From NCBI RefSeq assembly GCF_001434985.1, contig NZ_AZES01000054.1, forward strand, positions 1-38,288: DNA of 38,288 nucleotides, read 5' to 3'. Below the pieces are notes generated by a model. That model was not told the origin of the DNA and made no database searches. It saw only the letters and a program-made list of their open reading frames with translations. Made by a program: the position numbers and the translations under genes. The stretch comes from Companilactobacillus paralimentarius DSM 13238 = JCM 10415. GTDB lineage: Bacteria > Bacillota > Bacilli > Lactobacillales > Lactobacillaceae. This document shows positions 1 to 7,948 of this stretch, in pieces. Positions within the stretch are counted from its first letter, which is position 1, and every line of letters begins with the position of its first letter.

Positions 1-3
1 CAC

Positions 4-1344
4 TTGGATTCAATTTATTTTGTCCAAGTGGCTAACTTGTTATTGAAATTTTCGTTTATTTTAAATATGTTTATCTCGTATCTCTTTTATTTTTTAGCAT
101 TTAATTCTGTTTACGATATGAAATTAATTCCACTTTACAAAAAGATACTCTTTCTTCCCGCCTTTTATTTTGCCGCCATTTTTATTGCCGTATTTGTCAA
201 CGACACCGTCTATTTAGTGCTTCTAGTGGTCATTTACTTCTCTTTAAGAAACAAAAATTCTAACAAATATTACCTGGTAAATTCCATATTGCTGGCACTT
301 CTATTCGAATTCACTTCTTCAATAATTGCTTCCGTTATTATTACAAAAATCTATCTTGTTTATAAAATAAACGATTTATTATTAATAACTGGTACGCTCT
401 TGATTCAGTTTATTATTTTGCTAATAATTATTTTTATCTTTAAAAAACTTAAGTTGAATAGTCTCATTCAAAATTTTAATTCACCATACCTGAGCATAGT
501 TTTAACCTATTCTTCTATGGTCATACTTGCCTTTATGTATTTTATCCAAAAATTCAAAGCTTATTTAGACTTAACAACAGGTATTCTAATTTTTCTGATT
601 GTCCAAGGAATCGCTATTGCCTTCATCTTCATTCATGAGAATGTCCGTCAAAAGGAAGCTTACGAAAAGAAATTGATGGCTGAACAATTAGATAATTTAA
701 GCGATTATACTAAACAGCTTGATAGTGACCAAAAAGAAATGCATAAATTTCGCCATGATTACAAAAATATTCTTAACAGTTTAAACGAAATTGCTATTAC
801 CAATAACAACAATGATTTGAAAAGCTCACTAAACGAATTGGAAGGTTACTCAACTAAATACTTCAGTAATATTTCTATGGATGACTTTAAAGATTTGGAA
901 TACATCTCAAATCCCTATATTAAGTCACTCATGATCAGTAAATTGAAAACTATTAAATCTAACAATATCGACTGCTATTTTGAATGCAAAAGTGATATCG
1001 ACAATGTAAGTATCAATATTTTTGACCTCATAAGACTAATGGGAGCTAGTATTGATAATGCCATTGAAGCGGTTAAAGAACAGCCAAATGGCAAGATCCA
1101 AATTATCCTGATTAACACTGATGGACAATTAGAAATCTCGATTAAGAACACTATTGTCAAACACATTTCCGTTTCTAAAATTGAACAATATGGCTTTTCT
1201 TCCAAGAAGAATCATGACGGGCTTGGTATGATTAACATCCAAGATATTAAAAAGAAGTATAAAAACCTTTTGGTTTCCTACAATACCCGCAATAATTGGT
1301 TCAGCATGCAATTTACCATTACAAAATCAGGAGGGAAAAAATGA
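4..1344 (+). CDS. AgrC/HPK10-type sensor histidine kinase
   Basis: The 446-residue protein has an N-terminal half (about residues 1-215) of six or seven hydrophobic segments, then a linker and a GHKL kinase core. The phosphoacceptor motif FRHDYKN places the histidine near residue 251. An N-box-like stretch (GASIDNAIEA) lies near 346-356 and a G-box (GLGMINI) near 405. This is the architecture of peptide-pheromone receptors (AgrC/PlnB family), which phosphorylate a LytTR regulator. The stop overlaps the start of the next gene (ATGA), so the two are translationally coupled. The first visible start is a TTG three bases inside the window. Its ribosome site would lie outside, so the true start could be further upstream, although 446 residues is a normal full length. 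The inducing peptide is not encoded in view. Confidence 0.9.
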   Translation: MDSIYFVQVANLLLKFSFILNMFISYLFYFLAFNSVYDMKLIPLYKKILFLPAFYFAAIFIAVFVNDTVYLVLLVVIYFSLRNKNSNKYYLVNSILLALLFEFTSSIIASVIITKIYLVYKINDLLLITGTLLIQFIILLIIIFIFKKLKLNSLIQNFNSPYLSIVLTYSSMVILAFMYFIQKFKAYLDLTTGILIFLIVQGIAIAFIFIHENVRQKEAYEKKLMAEQLDNLSDYTKQLDSDQKEMHKFRHDYKNILNSLNEIAITNNNNDLKSSLNELEGYSTKYFSNISMDDFKDLEYISNPYIKSLMISKLKTIKSNNIDCYFECKSDIDNVSINIFDLIRLMGASIDNAIEAVKEQPNGKIQIILINTDGQLEISIKNTIVKHISVSKIEQYGFSSKKNHDGLGMINIQDIKKKYKNLLVSYNTRNNWFSMQFTITKSGGKK

Positions 1345-2000
1345 GTTATCCTATTATTATTTGTGAAGATAATCCAATCGAGCTGAAACAACTCAATACT
1401 CTGATTGAAAACTATCTCCTCTTTCATAATAATTTCTTCGAAATTGAACGTACTGCTCAAAGCCCTCGAGATATTCTTCAGTACTTACGAACATCCCAAC
1501 CTAACCGTGGAATTTACTTTTTGGATATCGACTTACAAGCAAAAATTGACGGTATCGATTTGGCAAAAAGAATTCGAGAATTTGATGTAGAAGCCAATAT
1601 TATTTTTACTACTACGCATGAGGAGTTAGCACCAGAAACTCTCAAGCGAAAGGTTGGTGCCATTGGTTTTATCGAGAAACAACAAGACCTCGAAGCCTAT
1701 CGTGACGAAATTTATGACACACTTACTTATGTAGAAAAGCTAATTAAAAAATCATTAGAATATCATCAGCAAAACTTTGTCTTTGAAATCGGTACGCAAA
1801 TATTTAATTTTAATCAAAATGAAGTTTATTCAATCGAATCGTCCAAAATTCCTCACCAATTAATCTTTATATCCGATAATGGTCAATACGAATTCTATGG
1901 CAAACTCAATGATTTAGAAAAGAAATACGCTTTCTTATTTAGAATTAGTCGTTCCTGTCTTATCAATCCAATCAACATCAGACAGATTGATTTTCCATAG
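1341..2000 (+). CDS. AgrA-like LytTR response regulator, C-terminus apparently truncated
   Basis: The 219-residue protein has a receiver domain (about 1-125; acidic pocket ICEDN near residue 10, phosphoacceptor aspartate in YFLDIDL near 62) followed by a LytTR DNA-binding domain (about 145-219). The ATG at 1341 is preceded by CAGGAGGG. The reading frame stops right after RQIDFP, where LytTR domains usually run about 20-30 residues further. Shifting to the -1 frame at about 1994 reads SIGKATKLKKKLQSITNI up to a stop at 2048-2050. That resembles the usual last helix of LytTR regulators (S-x-R/G-K-x-x-x-L-K-K-x-L). A small out-of-frame deletion therefore seems to have removed the last beta strands and shifted the tail out of frame. 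Function may be lost or altered. A sequencing error is an alternative. Confidence 0.85.
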   Translation: MSYPIIICEDNPIELKQLNTLIENYLLFHNNFFEIERTAQSPRDILQYLRTSQPNRGIYFLDIDLQAKIDGIDLAKRIREFDVEANIIFTTTHEELAPETLKRKVGAIGFIEKQQDLEAYRDEIYDTLTYVEKLIKKSLEYHQQNFVFEIGTQIFNFNQNEVYSIESSKIPHQLIFISDNGQYEFYGKLNDLEKKYAFLFRISRSCLINPINIRQIDFP

Positions 2001-2052
2001 GGAAAGCTACTAAATTAAAGAAGAAACTGCAATCTATCACTAATATTTAAAG

Positions 2053-2095
2053 CAAAAGGATTCGAGCAATCACGCTCGAGTCCTTTTATTTTTAT
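2053..2095 (+). terminator. Rho-independent terminator of the kinase/regulator operon
   Basis: AAAGGA-T-TCGAGC pairs with GCTCGA-G-TCCTTT around a six-base loop, followed by a T-rich tail. It sits directly after the end of the shifted regulator frame (2050), which fits that frame being the ancestral end of the gene. Confidence 0.85.
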
Positions 2096-2140
2096 CCTTT
2101 TCAAGACATAAAACCACCCCATCCAAGATATTTCAACTCT

Positions 2141-2169
2141 AAATAATCACACAGTTGTTAAAATTATCA
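2141..2169 (+). promoter_or_regulatory. Candidate LytTR-type direct repeat upstream of the small membrane protein genes
   Basis: AAATAATCA (2141-2149) recurs as AAATTATCA (2161-2169), 8 of 9 matching at 20-bp spacing. LytTR regulators of this family bind direct repeats about one to two helical turns apart. A convincing -35/-10 pair is not obvious. The assignment to the neighbouring regulator is inference. Confidence 0.3.
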
Positions 2170-2204
2170 GTGTAAAGAATCAATTATGATACGGGGTGAA
2201 TATT

Positions 2205-2402
2205 ATGAAAAACATATTTAGCACACTATTCATTATTATTGGTATCTGGCAATTTTTCGCAACAACGAATTATTTCAAAACTATCAAAACATCAGGTGGC
2301 AAATCCACATCAGCATTTTCACCGATGGCAATTTGGTTCTCATTTATACTTGCAATCACTTTTATCATTTTGGGACTTGGTTCACTCTTTAATTGGCTCT
2401 AA
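2205..2402 (+). CDS. Small two-helix membrane protein, unknown function
   Basis: The 65-residue protein has two hydrophobic helices (about 3-20 and 44-63) separated by a short polar loop (KTIKTSGGKSTS). An in-frame GTG nine bases upstream exists, but the GGGGTG ribosome site at 2193-2198 suits the ATG at 2205. It is followed 26 bases later by another tiny membrane protein and then an immunity protein, in a block next to an Agr-type two-component system. A role as a bacteriocin accessory or immunity factor is possible. I do not recognise the family. Confidence 0.7.
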   Translation: MKNIFSTLFIIIGIWQFFATTNYFKTIKTSGGKSTSAFSPMAIWFSFILAITFIILGLGSLFNWL

Positions 2403-2428
2403 AATTTCTTAACAACACAGGAGATATC

Positions 2429-2635
2429 ATGCCGCAAAAAATAATCCAACTAATACTCCTTTTACTACTACCGATATTTATACAGCTAAATGCCTTAACC
2501 ATGGTCTCAAAATCAGGCAATATCGTCTTTACACTAATTATGTTTGGAGCTATCTTATACGTGTTAATTCGCATTACCAAAAAATACGATTTACCATACC
2601 AGCACCTTCCTCACAACTATCTTCGAAAAAACTAA
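2429..2635 (+). CDS. Small membrane protein, unknown function
   Basis: The 68-residue protein has two hydrophobic segments (about 4-22 and 29-47) and a charged tail (KKYDLPYQHLPHNYLRKN). The start is the ATG at 2429, preceded by CAGGAGAT at normal spacing. A longer in-frame start inside the previous gene lacks a ribosome site. It probably shares a transcript with the preceding small membrane gene. No family is recognised. Confidence 0.65.
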   Translation: MPQKIIQLILLLLLPIFIQLNALTMVSKSGNIVFTLIMFGAILYVLIRITKKYDLPYQHLPHNYLRKN

Positions 2636-2722
2636 GAATATTTACAGTAATATCCTTTCACATCAATTATTGAATATAATATCGACAACCCTATTTTTCT
2701 TATAAAGGAGGTGACAAAACAA

Positions 2723-3019
2723 ATGGCTAAACTAACTTGGTTTGCTGGTGGCAAAGATCGTGGTGATGAAGCAATTGCTATCATCGATGACTTACTTAAT
2801 AATTTAAATACCGATGCCAACAAACAACCTCTACAAGAGGTACTAATCGAATTCAAAGATGAACTAGAAAAAAGAGGATCCGCCGTTCCCTACATCTTAA
2901 GTAGGATGAACATATCAATTTCTAACGCACTTCATAAGAACAAAATTTCATTAACAGAAGAACAACAATCTAAACTACAAAAATTAACTCAATTATCAAA
3001 TATCAGATATGGCTATTAA
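2723..3019 (+). CDS. Pediocin-like (EntA-type) bacteriocin immunity protein
   Basis: The 98-residue soluble protein is charged and predicted to be helical. The C-terminal part (VPYILSRMNISISNAL, then QLSNIRYGY at the end) is the pattern I know from enterocin A/sakacin-type immunity proteins. These are four-helix bundles that guard the mannose-PTS receptor from class IIa bacteriocins. The start at ATG 2723 follows the near-perfect ribosome site AAAGGAGGTGA (2704-2714). An in-frame GTG at 2711 is part of that site. A TATAAT at 2675-2680 could be its -10. No class IIa structural gene with a YGNGV motif is visible, so this is an orphan immunity gene next to an Agr-like regulatory pair. Confidence 0.85.
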   Translation: MAKLTWFAGGKDRGDEAIAIIDDLLNNLNTDANKQPLQEVLIEFKDELEKRGSAVPYILSRMNISISNALHKNKISLTEEQQSKLQKLTQLSNIRYGY

Positions 3020-3022
3020 AAT

Positions 3023-3098
3023 AAACGACGTCCATTCAGATTAATCAATCCACAAAATTAAAGTGAATTGAGATTCCTGAATAGACGTCGTTTTTTAA
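3023..3098 (+). terminator. Long-stem terminator after the immunity gene
   Basis: AAACGACGTC-C-ATTCAG (3023-3039) pairs with CTGAAT-A-GACGTCGTTT (3077-3093) across a 37-base loop and is followed by a T run. It is four bases after the immunity gene stop. Confidence 0.8.
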
Positions 3099-3122
3099 TT
3101 CTAAATTTAGAAGCAGAATCTA

Positions 3123-3197
3123 GTCTGGAACAAAAAATCATTAGCTTCAAGTCGCGTCCGCTACGTTCCAGCGGCCCACAGATTTTTTGTGGAAGAC
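3123..3197. repeat. Structured intergenic repeat, copy A
   Basis: Outer helix: GTCT (3123-3126) pairs with AGAC (3194-3197). After a GGAA/TGGA internal loop, CAAAAAATC (3131-3139) pairs with GATTTTTTG (3181-3189). Inside are TTAGCTTCAAGTCG (3141-3154), a CCGCT/AGCGG hairpin and CGTTCCAGC (3164-3172). The same order of motifs, with different but still complementary stems, occurs at 10365-10482. It lies between a terminated + strand gene and a convergent gene, so the orientation of any transcript is unknown. Confidence 0.6.
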
Positions 3198-3212
3198 GAC
3201 ATATTTACCCAC

Positions 3213-3240
3213 TAAAAAAGACCTCAAACGAGGTCTCTTC
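3213..3240 (-). terminator. Terminator of the DUF-type membrane protein gene
   Basis: AGACCTC and GAGGTCT (3219-3236) form a seven-base stem around a four-base loop. Read on the minus strand it ends in six T, right after the gene that stops at 3246. Confidence 0.85.
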
Positions 3241-3245
3241 CATTT

Positions 3246-3713
3246 CTATATTTGTCCAACTTCAACTGAAACTTCATTGGATAATTTTTTATCTAAGAAT
3301 TTTTGAATCTCTTTATATGACACATTAAAATTCATTTCCACTTGTTGTGGTCTCTTTGTATTAAAAATGACTGCTACTTTTGGTTTACTACCTTGCAACT
3401 CGATTGGTATCAAAGTTACGTGAATGATTTGCGAGTAATCCAAAACACCCGAATAGAATCCGTTGATGACGATTTTCTTCGAACCAATTCCCCCAACACC
3501 ATTCATAATGTTAAGTAACATGAATAAAGCAACCATGATGATGTAAGATAATTGATTTGTTGGTGAGAAAAGTAGCCAGGCACCAATGAAGGCGGCAAAG
3601 ATCAGCGATGAAACCTTATAAATTGATTTGATTTCAATTTGGGACTGCCAATACACATTGAAGGCTGCACCAAGGAAAAAGATGATATCAACTATTATTA
3701 AAATTACATTCAT
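3246..3713 (-). CDS. Membrane protein of unknown function with soluble C-terminal domain
   Basis: The 155-residue protein has three hydrophobic helices in the first half (about 2-20, 32-48 and 55-70). A mixed alpha/beta C-terminal domain of about 75 residues follows, with no catalytic signature that I can name. The ATG at 3713 has the ribosome site AAAAGGGA upstream. It is transcribed alone and convergent with the immunity gene. The layout resembles small DUF proteins such as the DUF5673 type, but I cannot assign it with certainty. Confidence 0.75.
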   Translation of the reverse strand: MNVILIIVDIIFFLGAAFNVYWQSQIEIKSIYKVSSLIFAAFIGAWLLFSPTNQLSYIIMVALFMLLNIMNGVGGIGSKKIVINGFYSGVLDYSQIIHVTLIPIELQGSKPKVAVIFNTKRPQQVEMNFNVSYKEIQKFLDKKLSNEVSVEVGQI

Positions 3714-4028
3714 TTTGACTTTATCCCTTTTCTAAAAAATTTAAAATATTGTTCCTTACTATTTCCATTACATCTATATTGTATCGTAACAGTGTGACAA
3801 ATACATGAAGTTGCGTATTAGAAACGTAAAATTATGCATTTAAACATAAATTTTTGTTTATTAATAACATTATTGGCACAGAATTATTACCCTAAACCGT
3901 CATCTATCCTTTGAAATCACAGCTTTTAATATTATTTTGTTAAGTTGTCCTAATTATTAAGTTTACTGGGTTTAAAAGACACCTCTAACATGATATTATA
4001 TGTTGAGAATAAAAAGGGGGAGAACAGC
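3714..4028. other. Divergent promoter region between the membrane protein gene and mntH
   Basis: This stretch is AT-rich. A TGATATTAT at 3991-3999 looks like an extended -10 for mntH, whose transcript would begin near 4006. I looked for a yybP-ykoY manganese riboswitch and for an MntR palindrome and saw neither clearly. The half-site TCCTAATT near 3949 is too weak to call. Confidence 0.4.
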
Positions 4029-5393
4029 TTGAGTGAAAAAAATAAAAAACACGAAAGCCTAATTCATTACGCTAACGGTCCTTCCTTGGAAGAAATTAAT
4101 GATACCGTTGATGTTCCGACAGACGCAGGTTTCTTTAAAACCTTGTTAGCATATAGTGGACCAGGTGCCTTGGTCGCCGTGGGTTACATGGATCCCGGTA
4201 ACTGGGTAACATCTATCGCTGGTGGTGCCCAATTTAAGTACAAATTACTATCCGTTATCTTGATTTCTAGTTTAATTGCGATGCTACTACAATACATGTC
4301 AGCTAAACTAGGTATCGTGACCGGAAGAGATTTGGCACAACTAACGAGAGATCGAACTAGTCGAGTCGGAGGATTCTGTTTATGGATCATCACCGAATTG
4401 GCTATCATGGCAACCGATATCGCCGAAATTATTGGTTCAGCGATTGCCTTGAAATTGCTATTTAATATACCGGTATTATGGGGTGTTATCATCACGGCCT
4501 TTGATGTTCTATTACTATTGGTCTTGATGAAACTAGGATTCAGAAAAATTGAAGCTATCGTAGCCACACTTATTATGGTTATTCTATTAGTCTTCTTGTA
4601 TGAAGTTATTTTGGCTAAACCAGATGTTGGCCAGATGATTGTCGGATTCATCCCCGAACCTAAGATTTTACAAAATCAGAGTATGCTTTACCTATCATTA
4701 GGTATTGTTGGTGCAACAGTTATGCCACATAACTTATACTTGCATTCATCTATTTCACAGGCTAGAAAATACGACCGTAATGATCCAAAGAGTATTCATC
4801 AAGCCGTTAGATTCTCAACTTGGGATTCAAATATCCAATTAACATTAGCCTTTGTTGTTAATACTTTACTATTATTACTTGGTGCTGCATTATTCTATGG
4901 TACAAATAGTGATTTGGGACGTTTCGTTGATCTATTCAATGCCCTTCAAAATCCAAAGGTTGCCGGTGCAGTTGCTAGTCCCGTACTAAGTATTTTGTTT
5001 GCCGTTGCCCTATTGGCATCTGGTCAAAACTCAACTATTACTGGTACACTTTCCGGACAAATTGTTATGGAAGGTTTCATCCATATGAAGATGAAACTAT
5101 GGGCAAGACGTGTTATTACTCGTCTTCTATCCATTATTCCAGTTATCTCGTTTGCCATTATTTTCCACGGTAACGAAGCTAAGATTGAATCACTTTTGAC
5201 ATTGTCACAAGTATTCTTGAGTGTCGCTTTACCATTTTCAATTTTCCCATTGATCAGATTCTCCAGTAACAAGAAACTTATGGGTGAATTTGCCAATAAT
5301 AAATTTATTGAATATCTAGGTTACTTTGTTGCGGTAGTGCTAACTATTTTGAATATTTGGTTAATCTATACAACATTTGTGCCAACCGCTTAA
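4029..5393 (+). CDS. mntH: Manganese/divalent metal:H+ symporter, NRAMP family
   Basis: The 454-residue polytopic protein has the NRAMP metal-binding signatures DPGN in helix 1 (residues 55-58) and MPH in helix 6 (starting at residue 232). Members import Mn(II) with protons across the cytoplasmic membrane; lactobacilli rely on high Mn for oxidative defence. The start is TTG 4029, seven bases after AAAAAGGGGGA. Longer in-frame starts have no ribosome site. The next gene is a TerC-family protein, also linked to Mn homeostasis. The ribosome site GGGGGAGAA is exactly complementary to the C-rich tract of the small RNA at 10592-10687. Confidence 0.95.
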   Translation: MSEKNKKHESLIHYANGPSLEEINDTVDVPTDAGFFKTLLAYSGPGALVAVGYMDPGNWVTSIAGGAQFKYKLLSVILISSLIAMLLQYMSAKLGIVTGRDLAQLTRDRTSRVGGFCLWIITELAIMATDIAEIIGSAIALKLLFNIPVLWGVIITAFDVLLLLVLMKLGFRKIEAIVATLIMVILLVFLYEVILAKPDVGQMIVGFIPEPKILQNQSMLYLSLGIVGATVMPHNLYLHSSISQARKYDRNDPKSIHQAVRFSTWDSNIQLTLAFVVNTLLLLLGAALFYGTNSDLGRFVDLFNALQNPKVAGAVASPVLSILFAVALLASGQNSTITGTLSGQIVMEGFIHMKMKLWARRVITRLLSIIPVISFAIIFHGNEAKIESLLTLSQVFLSVALPFSIFPLIRFSSNKKLMGEFANNKFIEYLGYFVAVVLTILNIWLIYTTFVPTA

Positions 5394-5397
5394 AAGT

Positions 5398-5439
5398 TAA
5401 AGAGCAGTTTCTTCGAAAATGAGGGAACTGCTTTTTTTA
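5398..5439 (+). terminator. mntH terminator
   Basis: AAAGAGCAGTTTC pairs with GGAACTGCTTTTT after an 11-12 base loop and is followed by a T run. The stem has one or two imperfect pairs. Confidence 0.85.
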
Positions 5440-5454
5440 TTTACTCCTTATATC

Positions 5455-5478
5455 AAAATGGAAGTATACTTCCATTTT
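5455..5478. promoter_or_regulatory. Perfect 24-bp palindrome upstream of the terC-like gene
   Basis: The half AAAATGGAAGTA is followed immediately by its exact reverse complement. It ends 16 bases before the -35 of the downstream gene and is followed by CTTTTTC. It could be an operator for a dimeric repressor or a second weak terminator. Confidence 0.5.
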
Positions 5479-5494
5479 CTTTTTCAAACCTTAA

Positions 5495-5524
5495 TTGTAA
5501 ATCGATCCTCTAATCTGGTATCAT
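5495..5524 (+). promoter_or_regulatory. Promoter of the terC-like gene
   Basis: TTGTAA (5495-5500), an 18-base spacer, then TATCAT (5519-5524) with an extended TGg directly before it. The start point would be near 5531, 30 bases before the coding start. Confidence 0.65.
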
Positions 5525-5561
5525 TTACCCAACAATACAAATAGAAAGCAAGGAATACTGA

Positions 5562-6332
5562 TTGAATGCATTAGTAAATATGTACGGTCCATTCTTTGAT
5601 CTTCATAACTGGGCAACTGTTATTGAATCGGGGGAAGATTGGTTAGTTATCTTATCATTGGTAGTCATGGAGTGTATGTTGTCAGTCGACAACGCGGTAG
5701 TTTTGGCCGCTCAAACACAATCACTGCCTAACAAAGTTGAACAAGAAAAGTCATTATTTTACGGACTATTCGGTGCTTATATCTTTAGATTCTTAGTTAT
5801 CGGTGTCGGGGTCTACTTGATTAATTTCTGGTGGATCAAAGTCTTTGGTGCCGCCTACTTGTTCTATCTCTTCTTAAATCACTTTTTCTTTAGTAAGAAC
5901 AAGAAGGTTGAGGTTCCAACAGAACCTAAAAAAGAGAATGTCTTTGAAAAACATCTTCACATTTCCAGATTCTGGCAAGTCGTTATCTCAATTGAATTAA
6001 TGGATATCGTCTTCTCAATTGATTCTGTTTTGGCCTCACTAGCCATTTCCAGTAACCCGGTTATCGTCTTAATTGGTGGTATGATTGGTATCCTAGCTAT
6101 GAGAGGTATCGCTGAACTAATCATGGGCTTGATGAGTAAGATTCCTGAACTAAACGGTATGGCTTACTTCTTGATCATGTTCATTTCGGTAAAATTATTC
6201 TTGTCGATTCCAGCGATTGACATCGAAATACCTAATCTTGTCTTCGTAGGTGTCTTAGTTGGTGCCATCATCGTTACCCTAATTATTCATATTATCAACA
6301 ATAACAGAGCTCCCAAGAGCAAGAAAAAATAG
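5562..6332 (+). CDS. TerC-family integral membrane protein (YkoY/YceF-like)
   Basis: The 256-residue protein has seven to eight hydrophobic helices. It carries the two TerC signature repeats with buried aspartates, SVDNAVV (residues 41-47) and FSIDSVLA in the second half. TerC proteins act in Mn(II) export or in metal loading of exported enzymes. The neighbouring mntH supports a metal role. The start is TTG 5562, six bases after AAGGAA. The ATG at 5566 is out of frame and closes at once. It has its own promoter but could also receive mntH read-through. Confidence 0.88.
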   Translation: MNALVNMYGPFFDLHNWATVIESGEDWLVILSLVVMECMLSVDNAVVLAAQTQSLPNKVEQEKSLFYGLFGAYIFRFLVIGVGVYLINFWWIKVFGAAYLFYLFLNHFFFSKNKKVEVPTEPKKENVFEKHLHISRFWQVVISIELMDIVFSIDSVLASLAISSNPVIVLIGGMIGILAMRGIAELIMGLMSKIPELNGMAYFLIMFISVKLFLSIPAIDIEIPNLVFVGVLVGAIIVTLIIHIINNNRAPKSKKK

Positions 6333-6355
6333 CCTCCGTCAGGAAGCTATTTTTT
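6324..6355. terminator. Bidirectional terminator between terC-like gene and amino-acid permease
   Basis: AAAAAATAGC pairs with GCTATTTTTT around a short GC-containing hairpin. T runs occur on both strands. It overlaps the last codons of both convergent genes. Confidence 0.9.
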
Positions 6356-7750
6356 ATTTTGCAATTTCGAATGTTTCAAACTGTAAGTGAAGTAAACAAC
6401 GATTCCAATCAAGATCCAAATTCCAACACTGATTTTAGAAATAGCTGGCAACATCAATAAGAAGTATAAACTAGCTACCCCAGCAAAAATTGGTAGGAAT
6501 GGATACCAAGGCATCTTGAAACCTGTATTAGGAATGTCTTTACGATGACGTAGAGGAATAATTCCAAAGGAAATAAAGACAAAGGCCAACAACGTTCCAG
6601 CATTGATCAATGACGTTAATTCAGTCAATGGCACTAAGCCCGCAAAGAAAGCTTGAACTACTGTCGCTACTAAAATGGCATTCTTTGGAACTGAATATTT
6701 GAAGTCGACTTGTCCCATTTTCTTAGGCAACAATCCATCGCGGCCCAAAGCGTAAACTAGACGAGATCCACCAAAAAACATCGTCAACAATGATGTGAAA
6801 ATACCGACTAAGGCACCAATGGTAATCAGTTTATTCCAAGTATCCAGATGTACGACTTTCAACGCATAAGCGGCTGGATCATCAACGTTTAAGTCCTTAT
6901 AATTGACGATTCCGGTTAAAACAAGTGAAAAGGAAACATACAAGATTACTGCAACAATAACTGTTCCCAGAATTCCTTTAACCATATCCTTTTTCGGATT
7001 AATGGTCTCCGCTGAATTGGCTGCCAAAGCATCGAATCCAACGAAAGCAAAGAAGACTGTAGCACAAGCTGTCGAGATTCCACCTAATCCAAAGGGTTCA
7101 GTATGGAACTGTTTAGGATAGAATGGCACATAATTGCTAGTCTTAATATAGAAGAAACCGACCACAACGAAGAGGACGATAATCGCTACTTTGATAACAA
7201 CCGCAACGTTTTCAACTTTCTTAGAAAGACTGGCACCGTGGGAAATGATGATAGCAATCAATAAGACGATCAACGTCGCCGAAATATTGATTCCACCACC
7301 TTCCAGAGGACCTGCCGATAAGAACTTAGGTAGATGTACTCCAAAGGCTCCTAAAATATTGTTGTTAAAATATGAAGCAAAACCAACTGCTTCCGCTGAA
7401 ACAGTTAAAAAGTATTCCAAAATTAAAGCCCAACCTAGAATCCAGCCGACTATTTCACCATAAATAATGGAACCAAATGAATAAGCCGAACCTGCGACAG
7501 GCATTGCCGAGGAAAATTCAGCATAAGCCATACCGACTAAGCCAGAGACCAGTGCAGCAATCAAGAACGCTATCGCCACCGCTGGACCAGCGTGTAACGC
7601 CGCTTCATGTCCTGGCAAAATAAAAATACCAGTTCCAATTACGGCACCAATCCCAAGTGACAAAAGATCCCTTGCACCCAAACTCTTTGTTAGTCTCGAA
7701 TCCGCCTTGATGTAAGTGTCGACGGATTCCTTCTTAAAGACATTTTTCAT
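6347..7750 (-). CDS. APC-family amino-acid permease (cationic amino-acid transporter type, YfnA-like)
   Basis: The 467-residue protein has twelve to thirteen hydrophobic helices and the APC helix-1 motif GIGAVIGTGIFILPG near residues 33-47. The N-terminal leader (KKESVDTYIKADSRLTKSLGARDL) is typical of the CAT/YfnA branch, and the C-terminal end is basic. Substrate specificity cannot be read from sequence; amino-acid:H+ symport is the family role. The ATG at 7750 has GGAGAGA upstream. It is monocistronic, with its own terminator shared with the convergent gene. Confidence 0.88.
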   Translation of the reverse strand: MKNVFKKESVDTYIKADSRLTKSLGARDLLSLGIGAVIGTGIFILPGHEAALHAGPAVAIAFLIAALVSGLVGMAYAEFSSAMPVAGSAYSFGSIIYGEIVGWILGWALILEYFLTVSAEAVGFASYFNNNILGAFGVHLPKFLSAGPLEGGGINISATLIVLLIAIIISHGASLSKKVENVAVVIKVAIIVLFVVVGFFYIKTSNYVPFYPKQFHTEPFGLGGISTACATVFFAFVGFDALAANSAETINPKKDMVKGILGTVIVAVILYVSFSLVLTGIVNYKDLNVDDPAAYALKVVHLDTWNKLITIGALVGIFTSLLTMFFGGSRLVYALGRDGLLPKKMGQVDFKYSVPKNAILVATVVQAFFAGLVPLTELTSLINAGTLLAFVFISFGIIPLRHRKDIPNTGFKMPWYPFLPIFAGVASLYFLLMLPAISKISVGIWILIGIVVYFTYSLKHSKLQNKK

Positions 7751-7901
7751 AAAAATCTCTCCTTAAATTACACAGAAACAAGTAATTTACATTAAGTTTA
7801 AATTCTACTACAATTTTTTTCATAAAAAAAGATGATTTGTACATAAATCCTATACACACGTCTAATTATCGTTTACACATCGAAATAATTATGAGGCAAA
7901 C

Positions 7902-7945
7902 AAAAAATGTAGGAAGCATTAGTAAGAATGCCCCCTACATTTTTA
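7902..7945. terminator. Terminator of the AraC-type regulator gene
   Basis: AAAAATGTAGG and CCTACATTTTT form a long stem with an inner GCATT/AATGC helix. T tracts lie on both strands. On the minus strand it follows the gene ending at 7949. Confidence 0.85.
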
Positions 7946-7948
7946 TTA

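Noticed and set aside
2185-2190. TATGAT as a -10 for the small membrane protein gene
   Set aside because: The transcript would begin after the ribosome site at 2193-2198, so it cannot serve this start.
3068-3328. 86-codon open frame on the + strand
   Set aside because: It starts inside a terminator, crosses repeat copy A and overlaps the 3' end of a better-supported minus-strand gene. No ribosome site.
3714-5561. yybP-ykoY manganese riboswitch upstream of mntH or the terC-like gene
   Set aside because: Searched for by eye because both gene families often carry it; no conserved core is visible and the leaders are short.
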